DNA of 57,393 nt. Origin: Actinomycetes bacterium. GTDB lineage: Bacteria > Actinomycetota > Acidimicrobiia > Acidimicrobiales > Acidimicrobiaceae. The DNA lies in assembly GCA_021803345.1 (NCBI GenBank), contig JAJZLS010000015.1, positions 1 to 57,393 of the forward strand, written 5' to 3'. Positions within the stretch are counted from its first letter, which is position 1. Every line of letters begins with the position of its first letter. The notes under the pieces were generated by a model. The model ran no database searches. It had not been told where the DNA came from and saw nothing but the letters and a program-made list of their open reading frames with translations. Below are positions 17,075 to 26,606 of the stretch, piece after piece. The position numbers and the translations under genes were made by a program.

Positions 17075-19849
17075 GTGACTGAAGCGCTAAATATTATTTT
17101 CGGTGGAATTGTAACAGGGTGCGTCTATGCACTTCTAGCCGTAGGATTCAGCCTGGTTTTTAGTGTCACAAGAGTTTTGAACCTGGCCCAAGGTGTATTC
17201 GTGACAGCTGGGGCCTTAATTATGTTCAGCCTTACCCAGCATGCTCACTTGAGTTTGGCTGTAGCCTTCATTGTTGCCCTTGTACTGCTTGTGGCTATTA
17301 TGTCGATACTGACATGGGCACTTATAAGACCTGCTATGGAGAGGATTTCACATAGCAGCCTTTTGATGATGATGGGAGGTCTTCTAACTGCCTTTCAAGG
17401 TATCGCGTATCTGATCTGGGGTAGCAATCCTTATACATTGCCCTCCTTTACCAGTTCTAAGCCGATAACTTTATTTGGAGCTGACATTACCAGTCAGGAC
17501 TTCTGGGTGATTGGCACCGCTGCCGTGGCGGTATTGGCCTTATATTGGCTACTTTATAAGACTCGTTTTGGCTCTTCATTGCGAGCGGCCTCTGAGAACG
17601 AAACTGCGACCAAGCTGATGGGTATCTCCGTTGCTCGAGTAGTCATACTTGCCTTCGCCCTGGCCACAGCTTTGGGTGTAGTAGCTGGAGCAGTAATTGC
17701 GCCAACCACCTCTCTTGACTTCTCATCAATGGCCAGCTTTACCAACGATGGGTTGATCGCAGTGACAATTGGTGGGCTTGGATCAGTTTTTGGCGCAGTC
17801 GCTGGTGGACTGGTATTTGGAATCCTGACAGCACTGATAACAGGATACGTGTCGTCGGTATTTGGCTCAGCTATCGCTCTGGGAATCCTGATCCTGCTAC
17901 TGGTGGTCCGACCCGAGGGGATACTCTCCCGTCGAAAAGGACGGAGAACCGATACCGCGGAGAAACGGTCAGGACGTCCTGAACTAAAACTAAAAGTACC
18001 TTCAAGCTGGACAAAAATCGGCTGGACTGTACTTGCGATATTCCTGGCAATTGCACTTCCCAAAATGTATGCTGCCTCAGGGACTCTTCACACAATCGAC
18101 ATAGTTGGGATATTTGCACTTACTATTGTGGGCCTGGAACTTCTGACTGGAGTGTCGGGTCAAGTCAGCCTGGGTCAAGCGGGCTTTATGGCGGTCGGTG
18201 GATATACCTCTGCGCTGCTGACTGTAAATCACCACGTCGCTCCGATATGGGGACTATTGGCCGGGGTGGCGCTTTCGCTGGTTGCCGCGGTCATTTTGGG
18301 ACTGGCCGGATCAAGAGTGCGAGGAATGTATCTGGCAGTTGTTACATTGGCGTTTGGAATTTTCATACCGGCGGTAGTCACTGGCATGGGATCAACAGGA
18401 GGGCCGTCAGGAATTACCGGTATTCCATCCTTCTCGCTATTCGGGTACAGCTTTGATACTGACACCAAATTTTTCTATCTTATCTTCGTTCTTGTAGGGA
18501 TCTCGCTGTACTTCAGTTCACGCCTTATAAAAAGCCATCGTGGAAGATTGCTCAAGGCTATGAACGAAGACGACGTAGGAATTTCAGCAATTGGTCTTGA
18601 TACCCGCAAAACAAAGATCGTCGTCTTTATCGTGAGTGCTGTAATGGCCTCTGTTGCCGGTTCGCTGTACGGAGGATTCTTTCACTTCCTTTCGCCTGGT
18701 ATGGTAGGTTCAGCTGTATCGCTGCAGATCATTACTATGTTGGTGGTTGGAGGGACGGTAAGCAGACTGGGACCACTTATTGGAGTAACCCTTATCACCT
18801 TCCTTCCAAATGTTTCGCAGTCTCTCAAGAATGCCGGACCAGTGATAGACGGCCTCTTGCTGGTTGTATTCCTCCGCTACCTGCCGGATGGCCTGATTGG
18901 AGTCCCAATGCGGGCGATCAACTGGTTGAGTGAAAAAACAGGCATTAGTAATAAGGTGGAGCAGGCTGAACTGGCATACGTCGCTGAGTCAGACCAGGAA
19001 ATTGAGAAAGCACCCACTCCGAGTCCCGTGATTGTAAGCGAACCAGTCGGGACAGATAAATCATCACAACCACGAATCGCGCTCAGTGTTTCAGGAATTT
19101 CAAAGAGTTTCGGTGGAGTTATGGCTGTACGTGACGTAAGTTTCGACCTTGAAGAGGGCACCATTGGCGCACTAATCGGTCCAAACGGAGCCGGGAAATC
19201 CACTTTATTCAATCTGATAACGAACCTCTATATACCCGATAGCGGAACCGTAACGCTTTGGGGAAATGTCCTTCCAGTGACACGCCCATATAGGGCTGCC
19301 GAGCTAGGCCTGTTCAGAACATTTCAGACATCGCGAGTATTCGAGCAACTAACGGTAGTCGATAACGTGCTGTTGGGCGGGACGAGATTGTCAAGTAGCG
19401 GGATCCTCAGTTGTGGACTTGGAACTCCCGGAGCACGTAAAGAGGAGAAAGAGCTCCGTGAAAGAGCAATGAGCATACTTGTGGCAGTTGGACTTGGGCA
19501 ACAGGCCTATGAACCTGCAGGAAACCTCCCACTTGCGGCTCAAAAACATCTTGATCTCGCTCGTGCGCTTATGTCAGGTTCTAAAGTTCTAATGCTCGAT
19601 GAACCTGGTGCAGGTATGAACGATGTTGAGACTGAGGAACTTGGATCAATGCTTCTTGCAATCAGAGATGCCGGACGAACCATATTGGTGGTGGATCACA
19701 ATATGGCTCTGGTAATGGGTATTGCAGACAAAGTCACGGTAATGGATACAGGACAAGTAATAGCAAGCGGATTACCGGCAGATATTCAGAGAGATCCAAC
19801 AGTCATATCGGCTTATTTTGGTACGGAAGTGCGGTTAACGGATGCTTGA
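17075..19849 (+). CDS. fused LivH-LivM-LivG branched-chain/aromatic-type ABC transporter
   Basis: A 924-residue fusion of three transporter parts. Residues 1-300 are a LivH-type permease (GIVTGCVYALLAVGFSLVF, later GGLGSVFGAVAGGLVFG). Residues about 310-625 are a LivM-type permease (LTGVSGQVSLGQAGFMAVGG, RGMYLAVVTLAFGI). A charged linker follows, then from about 667 a LivG-type ATPase with Walker A IGPNGAGKST and Walker B VLMLDEPGAGMND. The ABC signature is degenerate: LPLAAQKHLDLARAL where LivG normally has LSYGQ. LivF, encoded next, would supply the second ATPase. The family imports branched-chain amino acids, amides or aromatic acids; the pca neighbourhood suggests an aromatic acid, by inference. 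No binding-protein gene is adjacent. Confidence 0.9.
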   Translation: MTEALNIIFGGIVTGCVYALLAVGFSLVFSVTRVLNLAQGVFVTAGALIMFSLTQHAHLSLAVAFIVALVLLVAIMSILTWALIRPAMERISHSSLLMMMGGLLTAFQGIAYLIWGSNPYTLPSFTSSKPITLFGADITSQDFWVIGTAAVAVLALYWLLYKTRFGSSLRAASENETATKLMGISVARVVILAFALATALGVVAGAVIAPTTSLDFSSMASFTNDGLIAVTIGGLGSVFGAVAGGLVFGILTALITGYVSSVFGSAIALGILILLLVVRPEGILSRRKGRRTDTAEKRSGRPELKLKVPSSWTKIGWTVLAIFLAIALPKMYAASGTLHTIDIVGIFALTIVGLELLTGVSGQVSLGQAGFMAVGGYTSALLTVNHHVAPIWGLLAGVALSLVAAVILGLAGSRVRGMYLAVVTLAFGIFIPAVVTGMGSTGGPSGITGIPSFSLFGYSFDTDTKFFYLIFVLVGISLYFSSRLIKSHRGRLLKAMNEDDVGISAIGLDTRKTKIVVFIVSAVMASVAGSLYGGFFHFLSPGMVGSAVSLQIITMLVVGGTVSRLGPLIGVTLITFLPNVSQSLKNAGPVIDGLLLVVFLRYLPDGLIGVPMRAINWLSEKTGISNKVEQAELAYVAESDQEIEKAPTPSPVIVSEPVGTDKSSQPRIALSVSGISKSFGGVMAVRDVSFDLEEGTIGALIGPNGAGKSTLFNLITNLYIPDSGTVTLWGNVLPVTRPYRAAELGLFRTFQTSRVFEQLTVVDNVLLGGTRLSSSGILSCGLGTPGARKEEKELRERAMSILVAVGLGQQAYEPAGNLPLAAQKHLDLARALMSGSKVLMLDEPGAGMNDVETEELGSMLLAIRDAGRTILVVDHNMALVMGIADKVTVMDTGQVIASGLPADIQRDPTVISAYFGTEVRLTDA

Positions 19850-20654
19850 ACTCAAAAGTCTCAGGTCTGGTTATGATGGCCCTGATGTGCTACATGGATT
19901 AGACCTTGTAGTAGAGCCAGGAACCCTGGTCTCAGTGATTGGTGCTAACGGCGCAGGTAAATCCACCCTGCTTCGAACTATTTCCTCCCTGATTCGGACT
20001 AGAAGCGGAACGATTACAGTTGACGGAACGGACCTCACAAACGCTGGTGCGCCAGCAATGGTCAGCCATGGGGTGTCGCATGTCCCCGAAGGTCGACAAG
20101 TGTTTGCAACCATGACAGTTGCGGAAAACCTCGACCTAGGTGCGTATAAGGCCTCCCGGTCGGTAGCGTCCGAGCGAGAGGAGCGGGTGCTTGAAATATT
20201 TCCAGCTCTAAAGGAAAGGATGAATCACTTAGCGGGATCACTCTCGGGTGGCCAGCAGCAGATGTTGGCGATCGGTAGAGGACTTATGGCAGAGCCAAAG
20301 TACTTGTTACTTGATGAACCTTCCTTAGGTTTAGCGCCCATCGTTGTTCAGACCATCTTTCAAATACTACCTAATCTTTCAAAGGCGGGCGTGGGCGTTC
20401 TGCTAATTGAGCAGAATGGCCAAATTGCACTTTCCATAGCAGATAAAGCAGTTCTGCTTGAGCGGGGGCAAATAACGCTTAGGGGCACGGGGCAGGAACT
20501 TCTCAAAAACCCCGAAGTCATTGAACGTTACCTAGGTGTAGGCAATTCTGTTGGAACAGACAGCGAGAAAAGGATTGAAATGTCTCTTCGGATTCGAACC
20601 GCGCTGGGCGACGAAACCGGAAAGTTGTTCTCAAAAAACTCAATAGCAAATTAG
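19842..20654 (+). CDS. LivF-type ABC transporter ATPase
   Basis: A 270-residue ATPase whose ATG overlaps the end of the LivHMG fusion by eight bases, so the two are translationally coupled. Walker A is IGANGAGKST, the signature LSGGQQQMLAIGRGL is intact, and Walker B is YLLLDEPSLGLAP. The VPEGRQVFATMTVAENL segment is diagnostic of LivF. It is about 35 residues longer than many LivF proteins, with a polar C-terminal tail. The pairing of a canonical signature here with a degenerate one in the LivG half suggests asymmetric ATP sites. Confidence 0.93.
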   Translation: MLELKSLRSGYDGPDVLHGLDLVVEPGTLVSVIGANGAGKSTLLRTISSLIRTRSGTITVDGTDLTNAGAPAMVSHGVSHVPEGRQVFATMTVAENLDLGAYKASRSVASEREERVLEIFPALKERMNHLAGSLSGGQQQMLAIGRGLMAEPKYLLLDEPSLGLAPIVVQTIFQILPNLSKAGVGVLLIEQNGQIALSIADKAVLLERGQITLRGTGQELLKNPEVIERYLGVGNSVGTDSEKRIEMSLRIRTALGDETGKLFSKNSIAN

Positions 20655-20663
20655 TTCGCTCAA

Positions 20664-20705
20664 AGCCAACACAGTTATCCATCATGGTAGCTAACTGTGT
20701 TGGCT
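20664..20705. terminator. bidirectional hairpin terminator
   Basis: A perfect 14-base inverted repeat, AGCCAACACAGTTA and its complement, with a 14-base loop, lies just after the livF stop and before the convergent stress-protein gene. With AAA on one side and AATTTAT on the other it can end transcription from both directions. Confidence 0.75.
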
Positions 20706-20709
20706 GAAT

Positions 20710-20970
20710 TTATCTAATCCTTTTCGGTCTTTGAATAATTGTGACCAAAATAGCTGTGCAAAGAATTGCAACTATCAGCGCAAGACCCTCTTCGTAGGCA
20801 TATCGATAACCGAAAATCAAATGGCCTATAATCCCCCCTATTGCTGACCCGGCAATACCTATCAATATCGTAGAAAAAATGCTCATTGGATTGGGTCCCG
20901 GGACTACCAATCTTCCCAATGCTCCGATGATTAAACCCGAAATAGCTATTGAGATAATCAAACTCAGCAT
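20710..20970 (-). CDS. GlsB/YeaQ/YmgE family membrane protein
   Basis: An 86-residue very hydrophobic protein with three predicted membrane helices. The middle glycine-rich segment, STILIGIAGSAIGGIIG, and the LGRLVVPGPNPMSIF turn are the hallmarks of the transglycosylase-associated/GlsB stress protein family. Function is not well defined; members are induced by general stress. The gene is convergent with livF across a shared terminator. Confidence 0.85.
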   Translation of the reverse strand: MLSLIISIAISGLIIGALGRLVVPGPNPMSIFSTILIGIAGSAIGGIIGHLIFGYRYAYEEGLALIVAILCTAILVTIIQRPKRIR

Positions 20971-21136
20971 GAGCCAATACTAGCGAATCATTATTTTCCA
21001 CGCCAGCTATCGACAGACGGAGAGTGCCACGGGTTGCCATCGGGACCAGCTGTGCATCTATGCTTAGAATCAATATCTGAGTGTTGCGACCCAGATATAT
21101 TCAACTAAGAGAAAATCTGTTACCGCTAGGTACTTA

Positions 21137-21679
21137 TTAAGGTGCGGAAGAGGCTCCTGAGGTGGAAGATGGAGCAGAGTAGGTGGCGGACGGAGCAGAG
21201 TAAGCAGTGACAATCGGCTTACCGGCTGTATTTATAACATACCAATAACCACCGTAAGAATTTACACCCTGCCCATTAGTGAGCTTTGGCGCAGTATCAC
21301 CCTCATAGGTATAGAGCGGATGGCCATTATACTCAATCTGCTTGGTGCCACCAGTACGGGTAAATACTGACACAAGGGACTTGTGGACTCCTCCAGATAT
21401 TGGAATATTGGAATTGACAGCCGTAACCGGCGGCCATACTGCTGCACAAGAGGAATAACAAGCCGATTTCCCCGGAGCGTCTATCTGAAACATGTAATAT
21501 ACATATCCGCTTGAAGACGCCAGTATTCTCCCATACTTAGAAGAAACTGAAGAAAGGGAAGACTGCACATGACTAGTTGGGGCGGTGGTTGGAAAAGTAG
21601 AATTATTCGGATTTGCAGCACTTCCGCACGCAGTCAACAATGCTCCTCCGGCCATGATCCCAAGAATTGTGGCTTTCAT
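21137..21679 (-). CDS. secreted lipoprotein with Lipoprotein_15 repeats
   Basis: A 180-residue exported lipoprotein. The signal peptide ends in the lipobox LLTACG, giving a lipidated cysteine near residue 18. The mature part carries two copies of the secreted-repeat motif: GYVYYMFQIDAPGKSACYSSCAAVWPPV and HPLYTYEGDTAPKLTNGQGV...YWYVI, typical of PF03640 proteins. The C-terminal tail repeats YSAPS units rich in Ser, Ala and Pro. Function of the family is unknown; surface location is expected. AAAGGGATC precedes the ATG. Confidence 0.85.
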   Translation of the reverse strand: MKATILGIMAGGALLTACGSAANPNNSTFPTTAPTSHVQSSLSSVSSKYGRILASSSGYVYYMFQIDAPGKSACYSSCAAVWPPVTAVNSNIPISGGVHKSLVSVFTRTGGTKQIEYNGHPLYTYEGDTAPKLTNGQGVNSYGGYWYVINTAGKPIVTAYSAPSATYSAPSSTSGASSAP

Positions 21680-21877
21680 TGATCCCTTTCTGAGTTAGTT
21701 AAGTCAGCCTTGATATCCTCAACAGACACCGACCCAAACTTTCCGACGATTAAACCTACCAATACTTTACATTCACAGAAAAAATACAGCTAATCACTAG
21801 GCCAATTACTTGGGTTATTAATCTCCAACAGCAGTTAGCATTAATTGAAATGACAAATAAAAAGCGAGGACGATACG

Positions 21878-22729
21878 ATGACAAAATTAGGTGGCAGCTT
21901 CAATATCGGAAATAAATTGAGAGTTTCAAGAATTGGGTATGGAGCAATGCAATTGCCTGGCCCAGGGGTTTGGGGTCCATCACCTGACCCTGACAACGCC
22001 AAGGCTGTGCTTCGAGCTGCGTTGGAGCTGGGCATAGATTTTATAGATACTGCTGACTCATATGGCCCCGACGTCGCAGACGAGCTCATCCATGATGCGC
22101 TGTGGCCATATCCTGAACAATTGACTATCGCAACCAAAACAGGCCTCCTGCGAACTGGACCAGGGGAGTGGCATCCTCTTGCCCGGCCCGAATACATCAG
22201 GCAGCAATGTGAGATGAGTCTTAGGAAGCTAGGCGTTGAACAAATTCAACTATTCCAGTTGCACCGAATTGACCCTCTGGTTCCCCTCGAAGACCAGGTT
22301 GGTACGTTTAAGGAACTTCAGCAGCAAGGAAAGATAGCTCACATCGGTCTGTCTGAGGTTAGTGTCGATGAGATCAAAAAAGCCTCGCAGGTGGCCAAGA
22401 TAGATACGGTACAGAACCTTTACAATTTAGGCAACCGTCAATCCGAGGAAGTGTTAAATTATTGTCAAGAGAATCAGATCGGATTTATTCCCTGGTTCCC
22501 AATTCAGACCGGCCAGTTAGCCAGCGGTGAAGGAATCTTGGGTAAAATTGCTTCCGACCTGGGAGCAACACCAGCCCAAGTAGCGATAGCATGGCTTTTG
22601 CATAAATCGCCTGTAATGCTTCCCATCCCAGGCACAAAATCAATTGCGCATCTAAAAGAGAATGTTGAAGCTGCAGATATCGAACTTAGCCAGGAGCAGA
22701 TGAAGCTGCTGGACAGTGTTGCGAAATAA
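21878..22729 (+). CDS. aldo/keto reductase
   Basis: A 283-residue NADPH-dependent oxidoreductase with the (beta/alpha)8 aldo/keto reductase fold. The catalytic set is visible: aspartate and tyrosine in DFIDTADSYG, lysine in IATKTG, histidine in LFQLHRIDP. The C-terminal cofactor site is PVMLPIPGTKSIAHLKENV. The N-terminal SRIGYGAMQLPGPGVWG places it with the YdbC/oxidoreductase subgroup. The physiological substrate is unknown. Transcription appears to end at the hairpin shared with convergent lutC. Confidence 0.88.
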   Translation: MTKLGGSFNIGNKLRVSRIGYGAMQLPGPGVWGPSPDPDNAKAVLRAALELGIDFIDTADSYGPDVADELIHDALWPYPEQLTIATKTGLLRTGPGEWHPLARPEYIRQQCEMSLRKLGVEQIQLFQLHRIDPLVPLEDQVGTFKELQQQGKIAHIGLSEVSVDEIKKASQVAKIDTVQNLYNLGNRQSEEVLNYCQENQIGFIPWFPIQTGQLASGEGILGKIASDLGATPAQVAIAWLLHKSPVMLPIPGTKSIAHLKENVEAADIELSQEQMKLLDSVAK

Positions 22730-22759
22730 ATAATCAGCAGTAGCTTTAGTTCTGGTTCC

Positions 22760-22798
22760 GGGACGGCTAACAAGCCCAGTTGGCGCATTAACCGTCCC
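22760..22798. terminator. hairpin between aldo/keto reductase and lutC
   Basis: GGGACGG at 22760-22766 pairs with CCGTCCC at 22792-22798, and TAA/TTA extends the stem with one mismatch. The structure overlaps the lutC stop codon (22788-22790) and lies in the short convergent gap, so it probably ends transcription from one or both sides. Confidence 0.55.
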
Positions 22799-23453
22799 AC
22801 ACTACCAAAACGAAAAGATTTCTCGGGCCGTGTACTCCTTCGACTCTGCTTAGCTCTATATCTGATGTAGCCGAAGGACCAGATATAAGCGTAAGCGGAG
22901 TATCCGACTTAAAGAGGGCGAACAGGTCCATAGCCCGTGCAAGAATATTTTCTGCATCAACCACGCAAAAATGATAGTCAGGAAGCAAACTAAGGGCCCG
23001 CCGTCCCTCAGAAGGCGCAGATGTTAGTACAATGGTCCCACTCGAAGCTAGCGAATAGCTTGACCCGGTAATCGCTCCATCGAACTGTGCCAGCTGTTCA
23101 ACAGACATCAGTCCGTCATCCTTTATAACTTCGATCCCTCCCAAGTCCGTCATCCAGGCTGGATTAATACCTGAAGGCACAACCAGTCTGCGTATCGGGC
23201 AACCTGAAATAATCTCGCTCAACTTAGGCGAAATCTGATCAGAGCGTATGATTTCGGTTACTGCTTTATAATCTTCGACCACTGAAACAAACTGGGCGAC
23301 CAGTTCTTGAGCCTGATATTTTTTAGTTGACGCGACTTTTTTAGTTCCAAAATCCTCCGATTTTACGAAATCGATGTTCGATTTGGGTTGACTCTGAACA
23401 GCTGACTTTATTGCCGCCAGGACCTGCCTGCGCACTGCTTTTGAACTAACCAT
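22788..23453 (-). CDS. lutC: lactate utilisation protein C
   Basis: A 221-residue LUD-domain protein, third gene of a LutABC set that oxidises L-lactate to pyruvate in the cytoplasm or at the membrane face. Visible family features are the LVVPSGINPAWM and GAITGSSYSLASSGTIVL segments and the C-terminal VEGVHGPRNLFVLVV. The longest ORF would start at 23654 inside lutB; ATG 23453, overlapping the lutB end by eight bases, starts with VSSKAVRRQVLAAIKSA as LutC proteins do. No iron-sulphur motif is present, as expected. Confidence 0.88.
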   Translation of the reverse strand: MVSSKAVRRQVLAAIKSAVQSQPKSNIDFVKSEDFGTKKVASTKKYQAQELVAQFVSVVEDYKAVTEIIRSDQISPKLSEIISGCPIRRLVVPSGINPAWMTDLGGIEVIKDDGLMSVEQLAQFDGAITGSSYSLASSGTIVLTSAPSEGRRALSLLPDYHFCVVDAENILARAMDLFALFKSDTPLTLISGPSATSDIELSRVEGVHGPRNLFVLVVWDG

Positions 23454-24861
23454 GCTCTTCACCGTGCCTTCCCAAATCGTCACCCCAGTTTCTTGAAGGA
23501 ATATCTGGAACTTCACGGGTGGTAACCCATTGCGAAGCCATCGGAACCATCGGGGCAAGGGCTTTAACGATTCGCGGATACCTTGCCATAGACCGGATAA
23601 TAGATTTTGAAACTCCGTACAAGATTGGAGACGACAGCACAACTGCCATGACACGAAATAAAACCTGTTCCCCTCTGGGTGCCACAGCCTTATTTATCAT
23701 TTGCTCTCTTTGGTGAACGAGAATCGATGGTATATCAATTTTTACTGGACACACCTCATAGCAGGCGCCACACAGCGTGGAAGCCCAGGGCAAAGTTCCG
23801 GATCTCGACGGTCCAAATAGCTGAGGAGACAAAATTGCTCCGATTGGACCGGGATAGACGGAATCATAGGCATGACCCCCAACTCTTTCGTAAACGGGAC
23901 ACACATTCAAACAGGCCGAACAACGGATGCATCGTAATGTCGCCCTACTGGAGGGATCACGTAAAACTTTGGTCCTGCCGTTGTCGAGTACTACTAAATG
24001 GAACTCTTTGGGTCCATCGTTGTCTGGATACAGCCCACTCCACATTGAAGTATATGGATTCATGCGCTCCCCGGTAGAGGACCGAGGGAGAAGCTCCAAC
24101 ATCACTCCAAGGTCCTCCATAGTCGGAATAACTTTTTCTATCCCCATCACACTTATTAGAACTTCCGGTAGCGTTATACACATCCGGCCATTGCCCTCGG
24201 ACTCCACTACACATATGGTCCCAGTTTCCGCAACTGCAAAGTTGACTCCTGAAATTGCGACTTTGGCACTTAGAAATTTCTCCCTGAGGTACAACCTTGA
24301 AGCCTCGGCTATTTCTGCAGGCGTTTGCCCTAAATGCCTTCCCGAGGCAATGGTTTTCTCAAACAGCTCCCGTATCTCGGAACGATTTTTATGAATTGCC
24401 GGAACTAGTATGTGAGAAGGTTTATCGTTTGCTAGCTGTACTATCAACTCCGCCAAATCTGTCTCCAGTGGATGAATCCCTTTATCCTCTAAGAAACGAT
24501 TCAGCTCGATTTCATCAGTTGTCAAAGATTTCACCTTAACCAATTCTTTAACCTGATGAGTCTGGACAATTGAGTAGATAATCTCATTCGCCTGTTTGGC
24601 ATTTACTGCGAAATGAACCTTACCGCCCTTATTGCTTATGGAATCCTCGAGCTGCGATAATAACTGATCCAGATGGGCAAGGGAATAGTCCTTTATTTCC
24701 CGGCCCCTCTCACGCAAATACTCCCAGTCGTCCACTTCGCCGGTTACCTGATAACGCTTGTTTCTGATTGTTGATGTGGCGTGACGAAGGTTGCTTCTCA
24801 ACTGTGAATTAGCCAAAAACTGCCGCGATGAGCCTTGGAAACCCTTTGCCTGTCCCTCCAT
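23446..24861 (-). CDS. lutB: lactate utilisation iron-sulphur protein B
   Basis: A 471-residue protein with an N-terminal LUD domain (about 60-290; SGVNFAVAETGTICVVESEGN is typical) and two [4Fe-4S] ferredoxin-type motifs, CIRCSACLNVCPVY near 310 and CGACYEVCPVKI near 360. The C-terminal helical part ends before lutC. It carries electrons in the LutABC lactate oxidase complex. It starts two bases after the lutA stop and overlaps lutC, so the three are coupled. Length matches Bacillus LutB. Confidence 0.93.
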   Translation of the reverse strand: MEGQAKGFQGSSRQFLANSQLRSNLRHATSTIRNKRYQVTGEVDDWEYLRERGREIKDYSLAHLDQLLSQLEDSISNKGGKVHFAVNAKQANEIIYSIVQTHQVKELVKVKSLTTDEIELNRFLEDKGIHPLETDLAELIVQLANDKPSHILVPAIHKNRSEIRELFEKTIASGRHLGQTPAEIAEASRLYLREKFLSAKVAISGVNFAVAETGTICVVESEGNGRMCITLPEVLISVMGIEKVIPTMEDLGVMLELLPRSSTGERMNPYTSMWSGLYPDNDGPKEFHLVVLDNGRTKVLRDPSSRATLRCIRCSACLNVCPVYERVGGHAYDSVYPGPIGAILSPQLFGPSRSGTLPWASTLCGACYEVCPVKIDIPSILVHQREQMINKAVAPRGEQVLFRVMAVVLSSPILYGVSKSIIRSMARYPRIVKALAPMVPMASQWVTTREVPDIPSRNWGDDLGRHGEEHG

Positions 24862-24863
24862 GG

Positions 24864-25613
24864 TTAGCTGCTACCTCCATCCAGTCCAGATGCCAATATT
24901 TCAGCAATGTGCATCACCGAAATACCAGAATTTATTTTCTTTAGTCCACCCCCGATATGCATTAGGCAAGAGTTATCAAGTGCAACTAGAATTTCTGCTC
25001 CGGTTTTCTCAATATTTGCCATCTTGTCAAATAGCATTGCCGATGACACCGGTTCATTCTTAACTGAAAAAGTGCCGCCAAATCCACAACATTGCTCTGC
25101 GTTTGGAAGCTCGACAAGTTCAAGACCCTCTACATTTTTCAACAGATTCACAGCAGATTGATAGATATTCAAAGACCGTAGACTATGACAGGTGGGATGA
25201 TAGGTTACTCGATGAGGAAAATAAGAGCCCGTACTCTCAATTCCAAGTACTTTGGTGATGTAATCTGTGAATTCAAAAATTCTCTTTGACAGTTCCTCCG
25301 CGGCATTAATAAGTTTCTGATCATGGGTTCTGAGCGCAAGTCTTCGATATTGCTCTCGAACCATAGCAGTGCAAGAACCTGAAATTGATACAATCGCGTC
25401 AAAATCTTTGAAGCGGTCTATAAAAGCTCTCACCAAAGGAACTGCCATATCTGCGTATCCGGTATTGTAATGGATCTGTCCGCAACAAGTCTGCCCCTCT
25501 ACAATACTGACTTCCACATCCAAATGTCGCAACACCCTGGTAGCAGCTTCTATGGTTTGAGGATAGAAGAAATCATTAAAACATGAAATAAAAAGTGAAG
25601 TTCGATCTGACAC
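24864..25613 (-). CDS. lutA: lactate utilisation protein A
   Basis: A 249-residue CCG-domain protein. Both cysteine-rich motifs are visible, GQTCCGQIHYNTG and AEQCCGFGGTFSVK, which bind an iron-sulphur cluster in GlpC/HdrB/LutA proteins. The longest frame starts at 25676, but GTG 25613 is preceded by GAGGTAACC and gives the normal N-terminus SDRTSLFISCFNDFFYPQ, so I prefer it. It is first in the lutABC operon; no GntR-type LutR regulator or lactate permease lies beside it. Confidence 0.9.
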   Translation of the reverse strand: MSDRTSLFISCFNDFFYPQTIEAATRVLRHLDVEVSIVEGQTCCGQIHYNTGYADMAVPLVRAFIDRFKDFDAIVSISGSCTAMVREQYRRLALRTHDQKLINAAEELSKRIFEFTDYITKVLGIESTGSYFPHRVTYHPTCHSLRSLNIYQSAVNLLKNVEGLELVELPNAEQCCGFGGTFSVKNEPVSSAMLFDKMANIEKTGAEILVALDNSCLMHIGGGLKKINSGISVMHIAEILASGLDGGSS

Positions 25614-25760
25614 GGTTACCTCACATCTAGGTTGATCTGTGCATTGTACTTCAACAAGTCCAAAAACCATGCCCAATTAAATGAATCCCCACCGATGTAA
25701 ATCTTCGCCAAGAACTATCAGTCAGGTTCCCTCAAATAATGGAAATATCCAAAACTCAAC

Positions 25761-26522
25761 TCAGCCTAGTGTTATCAACTTTTGCAGATGCAGAACAGTC
25801 ATAATATCCGAAAGCTGCTGAGTAAGTAATACAAAGCGATTAAACGCAAGCAGCACTCCAAACAGTATCAGTGCGGCTGACGAGATAATAGTGAGTGCCG
25901 AGAAGTGGCGCTTCACCCAGTTGAAACTTGACTCCAGCTTTTTAAAACCAAGACCTGTGACGATAAAAGGTACCCCAAGGCCAAGCGAATAAAATGCCAG
26001 CAATAATGCGCCCTGAACCGCTTTCCCTTGAGACGCGGCTATCGACAGCACCGAGGAGAGAATGGGGCCAATACAGGGCGTCCAACCAAAGGCAAATGCC
26101 ATTCCTGCGACAGGAGCTGCGTAAGGACCAAGGGTAGCCAATCTTGGGTGAAATCTCTTCTCACTGTAAAGCCAAGGCATCTTCAAATATTGGGACCCCA
26201 GCAGAAAAAGGCCCATAAACACCAGTATTACTCCTGAAATCCTTGTCAGCAATACGTGGTCTGCATAAAGAACTTTTCCGATGGTGGTTGCACTTAGGCC
26301 CAACAAGACAAAAATGGTTGAAAAGCCCAGTATGAATAGAAGAGTAGTTCTTAAAACCCTTGAGGAACTGACATTGGAAAGACTTCGATCACCTCTGAGC
26401 TCGGCTACGTCGACCCCCGTCACTACCGATAAATATGCTGGGACCAATGGGAGAACGCAGGGAGACAGGAAAGATATAACACCGCCACCAAAAGCAACGA
26501 TATAACCGGCAGCGAAAGACAT
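25761..26522 (-). CDS. ccdA: CcdA-type cytochrome c biogenesis / thiol transport protein
   Basis: A 253-residue membrane protein with six to seven hydrophobic segments. The two redox cysteines are in SFLSPCVLPLVPAYLS near residue 22 and FGWTPCIGPILSS near 135. It passes reducing equivalents across the membrane to extracytoplasmic thioredoxin-like proteins for cytochrome c maturation or disulphide repair. No ResA/TlpA or CcsB gene is next to it here. It is divergent from the nicotinamidase-like gene. Confidence 0.9.
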   Translation of the reverse strand: MSFAAGYIVAFGGGVISFLSPCVLPLVPAYLSVVTGVDVAELRGDRSLSNVSSSRVLRTTLLFILGFSTIFVLLGLSATTIGKVLYADHVLLTRISGVILVFMGLFLLGSQYLKMPWLYSEKRFHPRLATLGPYAAPVAGMAFAFGWTPCIGPILSSVLSIAASQGKAVQGALLLAFYSLGLGVPFIVTGLGFKKLESSFNWVKRHFSALTIISSAALILFGVLLAFNRFVLLTQQLSDIMTVLHLQKLITLG

Positions 26523-26606
26523 AAGTATATGATAGCAAGAACTATCCTTATTCCTGGATTAGCCCGTAGACGACTCCCAGGGGTCAGCTAAATTCAGGAG
26601 TCCAGA

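Noticed and set aside
17554-18063. 169-codon minus-strand frame
   Set aside because: Antisense to the LivH part of the transporter; Ser/Arg/Pro-rich and without any family resemblance.
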